Shown here in pieces: positions 27,279 to 36,796 of a stretch of DNA of 64,000 nt. The notes beneath the pieces were generated by a model, which was not told where the DNA came from, searched no databases, and worked only from the letters and a program-made list of their open reading frames with translations. Numbering within the stretch: position 1 is the stretch's first letter; each line of letters opens with the position of its first letter. The stretch is from Pseudohoeflea suaedae (GTDB lineage: Bacteria > Pseudomonadota > Alphaproteobacteria > Rhizobiales > Rhizobiaceae). The stretch lies in assembly GCF_004354915.1 (NCBI RefSeq), contig NZ_SMSI01000004.1, positions 248,001 through 312,000 on the forward strand, given 5' to 3'. The translations under genes were made by a program, and so were the position numbers.

Positions 27279-27369
27279 GGGAACCGTGACGTCGTTATTA
27301 TCGCAACCGGCCGATAGCCGACAGCGGTCGAGAATGCGGGCGCGACGCTGAAAGCACGGGAACCATCAC

Positions 27370-29283
27370 CTAATTCCACCGCCCATCCTCCTTCATCGCG
27401 GTGATCTCCTTCAGCGCCCGATCGCGCTGCCGCTCGCGGCGAATGATATCGGTCACGGCCGCGTCGTCGGCGCGGTCGGTGTAGCGGAATTCGGAATCGG
27501 CATAGCGGTTGATTTCCTGCATCACCATGTCGATGGTGAAGGGCTCGCGCAATTCGGAAATCATCGCCAGCTTCTCGTCATAGGGTTTGTGAAGAAAGGG
27601 TTCGGGCGTCTCGAACCAGTCGTCCGGCAGGTCGAAATCCATCGCCCGCATCTTGATCGCATCGGTGATGTTCTTGATCGCCCGACCGGTGAAGCGCGGC
27701 TCGGCTTGCTTGATCATGTGCAGATAGACGCCGATGTCGCGCAGCGTCTTGGGCGCGCCATGCGCCTTTTCAAACCGTTCCCATACCGCCGCAAGCCCGT
27801 CCTCGTCGGGACGCGAATGATCCTCATAGGCGGACTTCACCGCCCGCTTGATTTCCTGGCTCGCATAGAGATCGTGGGAACCGAGCGGAATTGCGTGGTT
27901 CTTGCCGGCAAGCAGCGCGAAGATGTCGATATAGTCGGCTTCCGATTGCGGCCCGTCGATCAGCCAGCGTGCACCGGCGCGCTGCCTCAGCGCATCGTCG
28001 ACGTTTTCGGGATAGTTGGAGAACATGCCGAAGCTGCAATTGCCGCGCACCACCGTGGTTGCGCCTGCAAAGGCTTCCATGAGGACGGCGGTAACTTCCT
28101 GCTGGCCAGAAGACGCCCTGTCGTCGGATCGCTTGGCCGCCACCTGGTCGATATCGTCGATCGTGCCGAAGCCTATGGCGCGCGGATTGATTACCGCATC
28201 GATGAAGGCCTTGCAGTTCTGCCCGGACTTACCCTGGTAGGACGAGATCTGGTCGACGCCGAAATTCTCGTAGTGAAACGCATAGCCGGCGACCTGGCAG
28301 TACTCGTTGATCAGCCCCGCCATCATCTGGATCAGGATCGTCTTGCCCGTACCCGGCGCCCCGTCGCCGATAAAGGTGAAGAGAAAGCCGCCGAGTTCCA
28401 CGAACGGGTTCATCTGCCGCTCGAAGTCGTAGGCCATGATCATCCGGGACAACCGCATCGCCTGATGCTTGGCAAGATGGTTGCCGACGATCTCGTGCGG
28501 CTTCTTGAAGCTCATGGCAAGGGGCTTGCGGCGCTGCCCGGGCGCCACCTCGAAACCGTCGAGCGTGAAATTGTCGCTCTCGAGCCGGATGTGCGACTGC
28601 GCAAAACCGGAGAGCGCGGCAAAACGCGCAATCCGCGCCAGAAGCGCCTCGATGGCCTCGCGGGCGAAAGCCCGCGCCCGCGCCGTCATCGCCGCCGCAT
28701 CGGATGCGCTGGAAATGGCACCGTCCAGCCCGGCGATCAGTGATTTGAGTGCATCCTGGGGCGTGTCGAACTCGATCTTCGGCTCGTCCCCCTCCTCGGC
28801 GGGCTCGCTTTCTCCCTCCAGCGTCTGCAGAAGATAGGCAGCGAAGGTGAAGGCCGCCACATAGCTCGAAGCACCGAGCAGATCACGAAACCGCTGGGCC
28901 TCCTCGCCTTGCAGCGGGGCGCCGAGATTGCGCGCCTTCAGATCCTCGAGATCGCTCTGACGCCCGAATGTATCTGCGACTGCCAGCGCGACTGCGATCC
29001 CGCGTCTGGCCCGATAGAGCAGCGTGTGCTGCGGGATCGAAAGCATCGGATCCTGCGGCGGCAGGCTGGCGATCGTCTTGGCCAGTTCCACTTCCTGTGT
29101 CCGCCGCATGCCGCCCGTGGAAACGGTGGAGACGAAGCGCCGCCCGGTGCCCGCAAGCGAGGTCCTGGAGGCGCCGTCATCGGAGCTGACGACGACGATC
29201 CGTGTCACCATCTGCTGCGCGGTGGATCGATGGGTCTCGATGTCGTCTTCCGACAAAGTGGTCAGTCCCGCGGTCTGGCTCAT
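27370..29283 (-). CDS. AAA+ family ATPase of an uncharacterised operon
   Basis: This 637-residue protein has a helical N-terminal region of about 290 residues with an acidic linker near 178-190. An AAA+ module follows: Walker A GDGAPGTGKT near residue 330, Walker-B-like IGFGTIDDIDQV near 385, sensor-like GNCSFGMFSNYPENVD near 430, and an arginine-finger candidate ALRQRAGARWL near 447. A C-terminal helical lid contains RFTGRAIKNITDAIK. It resembles MoxR/CDC48-like remodelling ATPases in outline but does not match one family well. It lies four bases after the gene at 29288 and probably provides the energy-using step of the operon's product. Confidence 0.85.
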   Translation of the reverse strand: MSQTAGLTTLSEDDIETHRSTAQQMVTRIVVVSSDDGASRTSLAGTGRRFVSTVSTGGMRRTQEVELAKTIASLPPQDPMLSIPQHTLLYRARRGIAVALAVADTFGRQSDLEDLKARNLGAPLQGEEAQRFRDLLGASSYVAAFTFAAYLLQTLEGESEPAEEGDEPKIEFDTPQDALKSLIAGLDGAISSASDAAAMTARARAFAREAIEALLARIARFAALSGFAQSHIRLESDNFTLDGFEVAPGQRRKPLAMSFKKPHEIVGNHLAKHQAMRLSRMIMAYDFERQMNPFVELGGFLFTFIGDGAPGTGKTILIQMMAGLINEYCQVAGYAFHYENFGVDQISSYQGKSGQNCKAFIDAVINPRAIGFGTIDDIDQVAAKRSDDRASSGQQEVTAVLMEAFAGATTVVRGNCSFGMFSNYPENVDDALRQRAGARWLIDGPQSEADYIDIFALLAGKNHAIPLGSHDLYASQEIKRAVKSAYEDHSRPDEDGLAAVWERFEKAHGAPKTLRDIGVYLHMIKQAEPRFTGRAIKNITDAIKMRAMDFDLPDDWFETPEPFLHKPYDEKLAMISELREPFTIDMVMQEINRYADSEFRYTDRADDAAVTDIIRRERQRDRALKEITAMKEDGRWN

Positions 29284-29287
29284 CGCA

Positions 29288-30439
29288 TCAAACCTCCGTA
29301 ATCACCTGGTTTCCCGAAATCACGTGCACGCGGTAATCGGCGAAGACACGCTCCGCCTCGCCCTCCGCGTAAAGCGCCTGATAGGCGTCATGCGGCACCA
29401 GCGCGTGTTTCTCGTATGCGCTCACCCCCTGGCGGACCGCCTCGAGGTTCTCGGTCTCGATGTGGAATTCCTCGGAGGCCGGCGTCGAACTCCACAAGCC
29501 TCGCTCGGCGGGCCGTTCGGCCTTGGAGAAGACTTCCTGGATCGTCCAGGTCAGCACCCAGCCATTGTCGGGATTGCGCACCCGCGACAGGATATCCGCC
29601 ACCCGGCCGGAATTCTCGGTCACCCCGGCCGAATAGAACGGCCCAAGCACGATGCGGCGCAATTGCTTTGGATGCAGCTCGGGGAATTCCTTGTCGATAG
29701 TCTGCGCAATCGTCACCGGCGAGAGCGAATAAGCGCCGTTGCGCTCCACGCACCCATCGAAGGCGCGCGCCAGTTCGGGGTTCAACAGTCCGCCGACAGG
29801 CAGCGGAATGCGTACCGTCGGCTCGAGCTTTCCCTGATCGGTCACCAGCATCTCGCGCAGGCGTTCGGTCGAATCCTCGATGCTCGCCACATAGACCATC
29901 GGGAGGATATGGCTGCCGTCGAAGACGCCCCAGTGCACCACGTAGCTGGGCCGCATCGTCTTGGGGTTGACCGAGACCTTGATCGTTTCCGGCAGCACCA
30001 ACGGCCCGAATGGCTCTCCCGCGCGCACGCCCTCGAGATAGAGCCGTTCGGCCATCTGGGTCTGCAACTTGCCGGGAAACGCCTTGTGCCGAAGAATGAA
30101 ATCCGCCATCTCGGCCTTGATCGCATCGGCTGCCGGAATAGCCGCGAGCCGCTCTTCCGCCGTTTGGCGATCGTTTTCGAGTTCAAGCACGTTCTGGAAA
30201 ACGGGAAACCCGCTTTCCGCGCGATTGACCCGGAAGCGTTCCATGAAGGCGACGCGGTTCTCCCAGGATGCGAAACTCGCCTCCAGCCGGTTGACGTAAC
30301 CCGCCATCACCTGGCCGACGATCCCGTGGCCATAGATCGGTGAGGCATCGTCGGCGAGATAGAGGCGCAGCCCCTTGAGCGCCGCACGCATTGCCGCGAA
30401 ATAGTTTTCGACCGGTTTGCGCGAAGGATCGCTGGCCAT
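29288..30439 (-). CDS. Conserved-looking protein of unknown function (five-gene operon, second gene)
   Basis: I do not recognise a family for this 383-residue protein. It has no membrane segment or signal. It alternates helical regions near residues 15-130 with beta-rich blocks (PSYVVHWGVFDGSHILPMV near 170) and ends in a strand-rich VHVISGNQVITEV. ATG at 30439 follows GGAG about nine bases upstream; an ATG at 30469 would add ten residues but has no clear ribosome site. Gaps to its neighbours are 33 and 4 bases, so it is cotranscribed with the coiled-coil gene and the AAA+ ATPase. Confidence 0.72.
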   Translation of the reverse strand: MASDPSRKPVENYFAAMRAALKGLRLYLADDASPIYGHGIVGQVMAGYVNRLEASFASWENRVAFMERFRVNRAESGFPVFQNVLELENDRQTAEERLAAIPAADAIKAEMADFILRHKAFPGKLQTQMAERLYLEGVRAGEPFGPLVLPETIKVSVNPKTMRPSYVVHWGVFDGSHILPMVYVASIEDSTERLREMLVTDQGKLEPTVRIPLPVGGLLNPELARAFDGCVERNGAYSLSPVTIAQTIDKEFPELHPKQLRRIVLGPFYSAGVTENSGRVADILSRVRNPDNGWVLTWTIQEVFSKAERPAERGLWSSTPASEEFHIETENLEAVRQGVSAYEKHALVPHDAYQALYAEGEAERVFADYRVHVISGNQVITEV

Positions 30440-30472
30440 GCCGTCTCTCTCCGGAGCCGTCGTGACCATGCC

Positions 30473-31558
30473 CTACTGAACGTACTTGGCGGAGTTGTGC
30501 TTTTCCATCACCTCGGAAAACCGGCGCTGGAAGGCATCGTCGGCAAGCTTCTTGCGGCGCTGGATGTCCTGCGTGGACAGCATGTTCTTCTCATGCATCT
30601 CGAGAAGGTCGCCGATATGCTTCTGCGCGGCCGCGCCGATGCCGGCCATGGTTTCCTCCGCCGCCGTGTCGACCTTGGAACCGAGCGTGTTGATCTTGTG
30701 CGCCACATCCTGCTGGGCCGCGGTCTTCAGGGAATCCTCGAGCGACTTGTAGAGAACGATGCGCTGCTCGGTGTCGATGGTCAGCTTGTTGATCAGCGTC
30801 GACTGTGCCGCGATCTGGTTGTTGAGCGAATCCACGAAGGTCTGGAACATCGAGGTGTAGCGCTCGAGCGTCTGGCTTTCGGCCAGCAGCTCCTGCTCCT
30901 TGGCCTGTTTCTCGTTATACTCGGTGGCGAGCGCGGCCCGTTCGGATTCGAGATCCGTGCGCGTCTTCTGGTCGGTCGATGCCGCGATCCGGTTCTCGAC
31001 ATCCAGCAGCATCGGGTTGAGTTCCTCGATGCGCGCCTGCGTTTCCTCGAGCCTCGCCATCGTTGCCTTGCGGCGGTCGATCACCTTGATGAGACTCGCC
31101 TCGGAGGTCTTGTAGCGCTCCTCCAGAATGTTCTTCTGATCCTTGAGGATCACGACGATGGAGTCGGACTTGGCCAGAAGTTCCTGCAGGTTGCCGGCAA
31201 GCGACATGTTGCGCACACGGTCGGAGCGCATGCGCTGGGCGCGGGATTTGGAGAAGACCGAAACGACGTTCTCCCAGCCCGAATAGCCCTTCATGCTCTC
31301 GAACTCCGCGCCGAAGACATTGGTGGCGTCCTCGAGCCCGATGATGAGATCGGCGATATTGGCTTCCATCACCTTCTGCTGCTGCAGCACATCCTCGATG
31401 CGGGCATTCTCGATATCGAAATTGGTATCGCCGATCGCCTTGTCGCTGTCAGCCAGGCTTTCCAGCACCACGCCCGACTGCGTCAGCTTGCTGCGCATCT
31501 CGTCGATGGTCCGGCGTGTCTGTTGGATTTCCTTGTCGAAACTGGCAATGCTCGCCAT
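30473..31558 (-). CDS. Long coiled-coil protein, TelA-like in layout
   Basis: This 361-residue protein is almost entirely helical, with long heptad-rich stretches at about residues 95-240 (KDQKNILEERYKTSEASL, ARIEELNPMLLDVENRIA). A second set spans 245-350, with alternating Gln/Asn (SLNNQIAAQSTLINKLT). There is no signal peptide or membrane helix. The alternation of long helices resembles TelA/YaaN toxic-anion-resistance proteins, but that is by overall pattern only. GGAG seven bases before ATG 31558 fixes the start; an upstream in-frame Met is rejected. It is the first gene of the five-gene operon and may act as a scaffold for the AAA+ ATPase. Confidence 0.78.
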   Translation of the reverse strand: MASIASFDKEIQQTRRTIDEMRSKLTQSGVVLESLADSDKAIGDTNFDIENARIEDVLQQQKVMEANIADLIIGLEDATNVFGAEFESMKGYSGWENVVSVFSKSRAQRMRSDRVRNMSLAGNLQELLAKSDSIVVILKDQKNILEERYKTSEASLIKVIDRRKATMARLEETQARIEELNPMLLDVENRIAASTDQKTRTDLESERAALATEYNEKQAKEQELLAESQTLERYTSMFQTFVDSLNNQIAAQSTLINKLTIDTEQRIVLYKSLEDSLKTAAQQDVAHKINTLGSKVDTAAEETMAGIGAAAQKHIGDLLEMHEKNMLSTQDIQRRKKLADDAFQRRFSEVMEKHNSAKYVQ

Positions 31559-31654
31559 GGCTGATCTCCACCTCTTTGCTCGAGTGCGCCACTCGCACCA
31601 AAGCCCCGCTGATCTTGTATACCAGCGGGTATCATATGGTAATCCTGAGGCCAT
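31559..31654 (-). promoter_or_regulatory. Promoter region of the five-gene operon
   Basis: The 96 bases before the coiled-coil gene contain an inverted repeat, ATACC-AGCG-GGTAT on the plus strand (near 31619-31635), next to CATATGG. On the minus strand GGTATACAAG could provide a -10 element. The repeat could be an operator. The assignment is tentative. Confidence 0.3.
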
Positions 31655-31682
31655 GAAAAAAGCCGCCCGGTCCGGGCGGCTT
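31655..31682 (-). terminator. Terminator of the cytochrome c gene
   Basis: Eleven-base perfect arms (AAGCCGCCCGG and its complement) around one base are followed on the minus strand by TTTTTT. The element isolates the five-gene operon from the cytochrome gene upstream. Confidence 0.85.
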
Positions 31683-31709
31683 CGATTTTCCTTCTGCGCT
31701 GCAAGTCGC

Positions 31710-32105
31710 TTACTCGGCGGCGGAAGGATCTTTCAGATAGGCGATGACGTTGGCGACGTCCTCGTCCTTGTTCAGGCCTGCAAAAGCCATCTTGGTCTTG
31801 GGCACCACCGCCTTGGGCTTGTGAAGATAGGCAGCCAGCGCTTCCTCGGTCCACTCCGGAACTTCAGCGGCATGCTCTTCCATGGCCTTGGAATATTTGT
31901 AGTCCTCGACCGAGGCGACCGGACGGCCGATGATGCCGTCGAGATGCGGCCCGACCTTGTTCTTGCCGTCTACGGCATGGCAGGCGGCGCACTTCTTGAA
32001 GACGGTCTTGCCGGCCACGGCGTCGCCGTCGGCATGGGCCGCGGTCGCGGCCAGGAGGCCGGCCACCATCGCCGCTCCAGCTAGAAAAATATGGGATTTG
32101 AACAC
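31710..32105 (-). CDS. Periplasmic cytochrome c, class I
   Basis: This 131-residue protein has a signal peptide (residues 1-25, cut after AAHA). The haem motif CAACH lies near 39-43, GPHLDGIIGRPV near 53, and the axial Met is in KTKMAFAGL near 107. These are the marks of mitochondrial-type cytochrome c/c2, which carries electrons from the bc1 complex to oxidases in the periplasm. Length and spacing are normal. It is monocistronic, ended by a strong terminator at 31655-31682. Confidence 0.93.
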   Translation of the reverse strand: MFKSHIFLAGAAMVAGLLAATAAHADGDAVAGKTVFKKCAACHAVDGKNKVGPHLDGIIGRPVASVEDYKYSKAMEEHAAEVPEWTEEALAAYLHKPKAVVPKTKMAFAGLNKDEDVANVIAYLKDPSAAE

Positions 32106-32246
32106 GTTTTGTCCTCCGTGGCAGACGGTTGTGGCGGGTCGTCACTATCTGTCCCACCCGCGATCCAAAGGCAAGGAAAGTCGCGCGGCGTGAACGGCAC
32201 TTTGCCTGAAATGGGCAATATGTCGCGGGATTTCAGGTGCTTGCCG

Positions 32247-32834
32247 TCAGGCTTCGCCACCCCTCATCGCATCCTCCCAGTGCCGCCGGCAGAGCGAGAC
32301 ATACTTGTCGTTGCCGCCCACCTCTATCTGCGCGCCCTCGCGAATGACCTCGCCGCTCTCATCCTGACGGACGACCATGGTCGCCTTTCGTCCGCAGTGG
32401 CAGATCGTGCGAACCTCGCGCAGACTGTCGGAGATCGCCAGCAGCGCCTCGGAGCCGGGGAAAAGCTTGCCGCGAAAATCGGTCCTCAGCCCGTAGGCCA
32501 TGACCGGCACCCCGAGCCGGTCGGCGACCCGTGCCAGCTGCCACACCTGCTCTTCGGACAAGAACTGCGCCTCGTCGACAAAGACGCAGGCAATCGGGCC
32601 TTCCGACATGAGGCCGTTCACCACCTCATGGAGGTCGTCCTCGCTCCGGAACGGAATGGCCTCGGATGAAAGACCGATGCGCGAAGCGATCTTGCCGGCG
32701 CCGGCCCGGTCGTCGAGCGCTGCGGTAAACAGCACCGTGCGCATCCCCCGCTCACGATAGTTGTAGGAAGCCTGCAGCAGAAGCGTCGACTTGCCGGCAT
32801 TCATCGTCGAGTAATTGAAATAGAGTTTGGCCAC
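32247..32834 (-). CDS. tdk: Thymidine kinase
   Basis: This enzyme phosphorylates thymidine with ATP for nucleotide salvage. The 195-residue type II protein has the P-loop STMNAGKSTLLL near residue 9, the Walker-B-like FVDEAQFL near 85 with catalytic Glu, and a zinc-binding lasso with CHCGRKA near 144 and LCRRHW near 180. Length is normal for bacterial TK. It stands alone, divergent from choX. Salvage of thymidine is in keeping with the pyrimidine catabolic cluster further on, though they are not linked in an operon. Confidence 0.95.
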   Translation of the reverse strand: MAKLYFNYSTMNAGKSTLLLQASYNYRERGMRTVLFTAALDDRAGAGKIASRIGLSSEAIPFRSEDDLHEVVNGLMSEGPIACVFVDEAQFLSEEQVWQLARVADRLGVPVMAYGLRTDFRGKLFPGSEALLAISDSLREVRTICHCGRKATMVVRQDESGEVIREGAQIEVGGNDKYVSLCRRHWEDAMRGGEA

Positions 32835-33046
32835 GGCGGTCAGCTTTCTCGGGGCATGATGATCTTCCTCCTAATGCCAACCCGTACCGGCGAAGACCAC
32901 CGCCCCCTTGACCCTTTCAACAACTCTCTAAGTTCTGCTAGGAACGCACATGTACCCGCACGGGGCGCCATTTGGGCCATTACCTTCTTGAGTTTGAATC
33001 GTTTCAGTGCTTGTTTTTTTCTCAACCAACAGGGGAGCCATCACAG
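32835..33046. promoter_or_regulatory. Divergent tdk / choX control region
   Basis: This region of 212 bases lacks genes and holds both promoters. TTGACC near 32908 is a possible -35 for choX. A TTTTTTT run near 33012-33019 and AGGGGAG near 33031-33037 lie just before choX. No operator was recognised. Confidence 0.45.
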
Positions 33047-33982
33047 ATGAAAAGAACCATCGCTCTTGCCGCGGCACTTGCCGCCGGTACCGTCACCGCA
33101 TTCGCAGCCGAGCCCGACAGCTGCAAGGACGTTCGTTTCTCCGACGTCGGCTGGACTGACATCACCGCCACGACCGCGACCGCGACGGTTGTTCTCGACG
33201 CGCTCGGCTACGACACCGACATCAAGGTGCTCTCCGTGCCGGTGACCTACACCTCGCTGAAGAACAAGGACATCGACGTCTTCCTCGGCAACTGGATGCC
33301 GACCATGGAAGGCGACATCGCGCCCTACCGTGAAGACGGTTCGGTCGAAACCGTGCGCGAGAACCTGGAAGGCGCCAAATATACGCTCGCCACCAACGCC
33401 AAGGGCGCAGAGCTCGGCATCAAGTCCTTCGAGGACATCGCCAAGCACAAGGACGAACTCGACGGCAAGATCTACGGCATCGAGCCGGGCAATGACGGCA
33501 ACCGCCTGATCCTCGACATGATCTCCGGCGACCAGTTCGGCCTGAAGGACTTCGAGGTCGTCGAATCCTCCGAGCAGGGCATGCTTGCACAGGTCGCCCG
33601 CGCCAAGAAGGCCGGTGAGCCTGTCGTCTTCCTTGGCTGGGAGCCGCACCCGATGAACGCCAATTTCGAGCTGACCTACCTGTCGGGCGGCGATGACGTC
33701 TTCGGCGCCGATTACGGCGGCGCGACCGTCTACACCAATGTCCGCCAGGGCTATGTTTCGGAATGCGCCAATGTCGGCAAGTTCCTCGGCAACCTGAAAT
33801 TCTCGCTCGCCATGGAAAACGAGATCATGGGCGCAATTCTCGACGACGGCGAGGATCCGGAGGATGCAGCCGAAGCATGGCTCAAGAAGAACCCGGCCGT
33901 GCTCGACGACTGGCTTGCCGGAGTGACCACCTTCGACGGCGGCGACGCCATGGCTGCCGTCAAGGAAGAGCTCGATCTCTGA
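33047..33982 (+). CDS. choX: Choline ABC transporter, periplasmic binding protein
   Basis: This 311-residue protein has a signal peptide cut near TAFAAEP (residue 21). An OpuAC-type domain carries VGWTDITATTATATVVLDAL, NWMPTMEGDIAPY, the GIEPGNDGNRLI region, and FLGWEPHPMN, whose Trp residues build an aromatic cage for the quaternary amine. This matches rhizobial ChoX, which captures choline in the periplasm for glycine betaine synthesis or use as carbon and nitrogen. The start has GGGGAG at good distance. It heads choXWV. Confidence 0.95.
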   Translation: MKRTIALAAALAAGTVTAFAAEPDSCKDVRFSDVGWTDITATTATATVVLDALGYDTDIKVLSVPVTYTSLKNKDIDVFLGNWMPTMEGDIAPYREDGSVETVRENLEGAKYTLATNAKGAELGIKSFEDIAKHKDELDGKIYGIEPGNDGNRLILDMISGDQFGLKDFEVVESSEQGMLAQVARAKKAGEPVVFLGWEPHPMNANFELTYLSGGDDVFGADYGGATVYTNVRQGYVSECANVGKFLGNLKFSLAMENEIMGAILDDGEDPEDAAEAWLKKNPAVLDDWLAGVTTFDGGDAMAAVKEELDL

Positions 33983-34004
33983 TCGGACTCCAGCCTGACC
34001 GATA

Positions 34005-34028
34005 CCGGGCGGCGATCGCGCCGTCCGG
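34005..34028 (+). other. Stem-loop between choX and choW
   Basis: CCGGGCGGCG and CGCCGTCCGG form an almost perfect 10-base hairpin with an ATCG loop. Such intra-operon hairpins often protect the upstream mRNA 3' end, so that the binding protein is made in excess over the membrane subunits. It is followed by CTTTC rather than a true U-run, so full termination is unlikely. Confidence 0.5.
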
Positions 34029-34079
34029 CTTTCATTCCCGCATTGAACTGCTTCCATTACCAAACAGAAGGTCTCCCAC

Positions 34080-34922
34080 GTGGAATGGCTTGAAGACCAC
34101 ACGATCCCCATCGGCAAATGGTCAGAGGTTTTCGTCGACTGGCTCACCGATGATTTCGGCTGGTTGTTCGACGGAATTTCCTACGCCATCAGTCATCTGA
34201 TCGACGCTCTCCTCTTCTGTCTCCAGACGCCCCACCCGCTCGTCATCGTCGCCGTATTCTGCGGCATCTCCTGGCTCCTGCGCCGCAAGATCGCGCCGGT
34301 TGCGCTGACCGGCATCGGACTTCTGTTCATCATCAACCAGGGCTATTGGGAAGAAACGACCGAGACGCTGGCGCTCGTCATCGCGGCAACTGCCGTGTGC
34401 ATGCTGATCGGCGTGCCGCTCGGCATCGCCGCAGCGCGCCGCAAGTGGCTCTATTCCATTCTGAGACCCGTTCTCGATCTGATGCAGACGATCCCGACCT
34501 TCGTCTATCTCATTCCCGCATTGATCCTCTTCGGACTTGGCATGGTTCCGGGCCTGATATCGACCGTCATCTTCGCCATCCCCGCCCCCGTGCGCCTGAC
34601 CCGTCTGGGCATTGCGGCCACGCCCACGCCGCTCAAGGAAGCCGCACTTGCCTTCGGCGCCACCAAGGGACAGGTGCTGACCAAGATCGAGCTGCCCTAT
34701 GCGCTGCCGCAGATCATGGCCGGCCTGACCCAGACCATCATGCTCTCGCTGTCGATGGTGGTCATCGCCGCCCTCGTGGGTGCCGACGGTCTCGGCGTTC
34801 CTGTCGTGCGCGCGCTCAACACGGTCAATGTCGCCAAGGGCTTCGAAGCGGGGCTTTGCATCGTAATCCTCGCGATCGTGCTCGACCGCATGTTCCGCAC
34901 CGAAGGGGAGGACGTGCAATGA
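34080..34922 (+). CDS. choW: Choline ABC transporter, permease
   Basis: This 280-residue inner-membrane protein has about six helices. The BPD_transp signature region AAATPTPLKEAALAFGATKG (residues about 180-199) docks the ATPase, and PTFVYLIPALILFGLG lies in the core. It belongs to the ProW/OpuAB family. The start is GTG at 34080 with AGAAGG upstream. Its end overlaps the choV start by four bases (ATGA), a coupled arrangement. Confidence 0.94.
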   Translation: MEWLEDHTIPIGKWSEVFVDWLTDDFGWLFDGISYAISHLIDALLFCLQTPHPLVIVAVFCGISWLLRRKIAPVALTGIGLLFIINQGYWEETTETLALVIAATAVCMLIGVPLGIAAARRKWLYSILRPVLDLMQTIPTFVYLIPALILFGLGMVPGLISTVIFAIPAPVRLTRLGIAATPTPLKEAALAFGATKGQVLTKIELPYALPQIMAGLTQTIMLSLSMVVIAALVGADGLGVPVVRALNTVNVAKGFEAGLCIVILAIVLDRMFRTEGEDVQ

Positions 34923-35965
34923 GCAAAGCAGCCGTCACCATCCGCGACGTCGATATCATCTTCGGCGACAAGCCGGACAAGGCCCTCGGCCTTCTGGACC
35001 AGGGCGCGACCCGTGACGAGATCGCGGCCGAAACCGGCGCGGTCCTTGGGGTCGCCAATGCCGACATCGATATCCGGCAGGGCGAAATCCTCGTTCTGAT
35101 GGGCCTCTCGGGCTCAGGCAAGTCGACGCTTCTTCGCGCCGTCAACGGGTTGGCGCCCGTTCGCCGCGGCACGGTCGAAGTGCAGTGCGGCGACGAGGTC
35201 ACCAATCCCTATGCCTGTACGCCCAGACAACTCCGTCAGCTCAGGGCCGACCACGTCTCGATGGTCTTCCAGCAGTTCGGCCTCCTGCCATGGCGCACGG
35301 TTGCAGAGAATGTCGGGTTCGGCCTCGAACTCGCGGGCCAGAAACCGGCGCAGCGCAAGAAGCGCGTTGCCGAACAGCTCGAACTCGTCGGTCTCGCCGA
35401 ATGGGCGGATCGCAAGGTCGGCGAACTTTCGGGCGGGATGCAGCAGCGCGTCGGACTGGCTCGCGCCTTCGCGACGGGTGCCCCGATACTCCTTATGGAC
35501 GAGCCCTTTTCGGCGCTCGATCCGCTGATCCGCACGCGGCTTCAGGACGAATTGCTCGACTTCCAGCAGAAGCTGCACAAGACGATCCTCTTCGTCAGCC
35601 ATGATCTCGACGAAGCCTTCCGCATCGGCAACCGCATCGCCATCATGGAAGCCGGGCGCATCGTCCAGTGCGGCACACCGCGCGAGATCGTCGACAATCC
35701 GGCCAACGAATATGTGGCCGATTTCGTGGCCAACATGAACCCGATCTCCATGCTGACGGCCGGCGACGTCATGGTTCCGGTCAGGCCCGGCACCGAGCAG
35801 GGACAGGTCACGGCGACAGTCAGACCGGAGACGCCGCTGGCGGAAGTCATGGATGCGCTCTCGCGCCGTCCCGGCACGATCGGCGTCATCCAGCGGGGAA
35901 GTGTCGCAGGGTCGATCTCGGCCCAGGACGTGGTCTCCGGCTTGACACGCCACAAGCGCGGGTGA
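34919..35965 (+). CDS. choV: Choline ABC transporter, ATP-binding protein
   Basis: This 348-residue ATPase has Walker A GLSGSGKST near residue 61, Q-loop VFQQFGLLPWRTV, signature LSGGMQQRVGLARAFA near 170, Walker B ILLMDEPFSALD and switch FVSHDLDEA. A short C-terminal region of about 60 residues resembles the CBS-type regulatory tails of ProV/OpuA ATPases. The insert KALGLLDQGATRDEI near the N-terminus is typical of the glycine betaine/choline group. It completes choXWV. A ribosome-site hairpin lies just downstream, before the SDR gene. Confidence 0.95.
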   Translation: MSKAAVTIRDVDIIFGDKPDKALGLLDQGATRDEIAAETGAVLGVANADIDIRQGEILVLMGLSGSGKSTLLRAVNGLAPVRRGTVEVQCGDEVTNPYACTPRQLRQLRADHVSMVFQQFGLLPWRTVAENVGFGLELAGQKPAQRKKRVAEQLELVGLAEWADRKVGELSGGMQQRVGLARAFATGAPILLMDEPFSALDPLIRTRLQDELLDFQQKLHKTILFVSHDLDEAFRIGNRIAIMEAGRIVQCGTPREIVDNPANEYVADFVANMNPISMLTAGDVMVPVRPGTEQGQVTATVRPETPLAEVMDALSRRPGTIGVIQRGSVAGSISAQDVVSGLTRHKRG

Positions 35966-35970
35966 ACAAA

Positions 35971-35998
35971 CCTCCCCGAGTTCATCAACCCGGGGAGG
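35971..35998 (+). promoter_or_regulatory. Hairpin covering the ribosome site of the SDR gene
   Basis: CCTCCCCG at 35971-35978 pairs perfectly with CGGGGAGG at 35991-35998 around a 12-base loop. The 3' arm contains the Shine-Dalgarno GGGGAGG, six bases from the ATG at 36005. Folding would hide the ribosome site. There is no U-run, so it is not a simple terminator. Confidence 0.6.
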
Positions 35999-36004
35999 AC
36001 AACC

Positions 36005-36766
<762 letters not shown>

Positions 36767-36796
36767 GAGCCAGCTCAGCCCAACCGGAATGCGCGA

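Noticed and set aside
24872-31654. Reading the five-gene operon as a known defence or tellurite-resistance locus
   Set aside because: The coiled-coil protein only resembles TelA in general layout, and no TerC, TerD or nuclease partner is present.
34346-34918. An extended N-terminus for ChoV read through choW in another frame
   Set aside because: That stretch overlaps choW out of frame and is Arg/His/Pro-rich as in shadow frames. ATG at 34919 overlaps the choW stop in the usual way.
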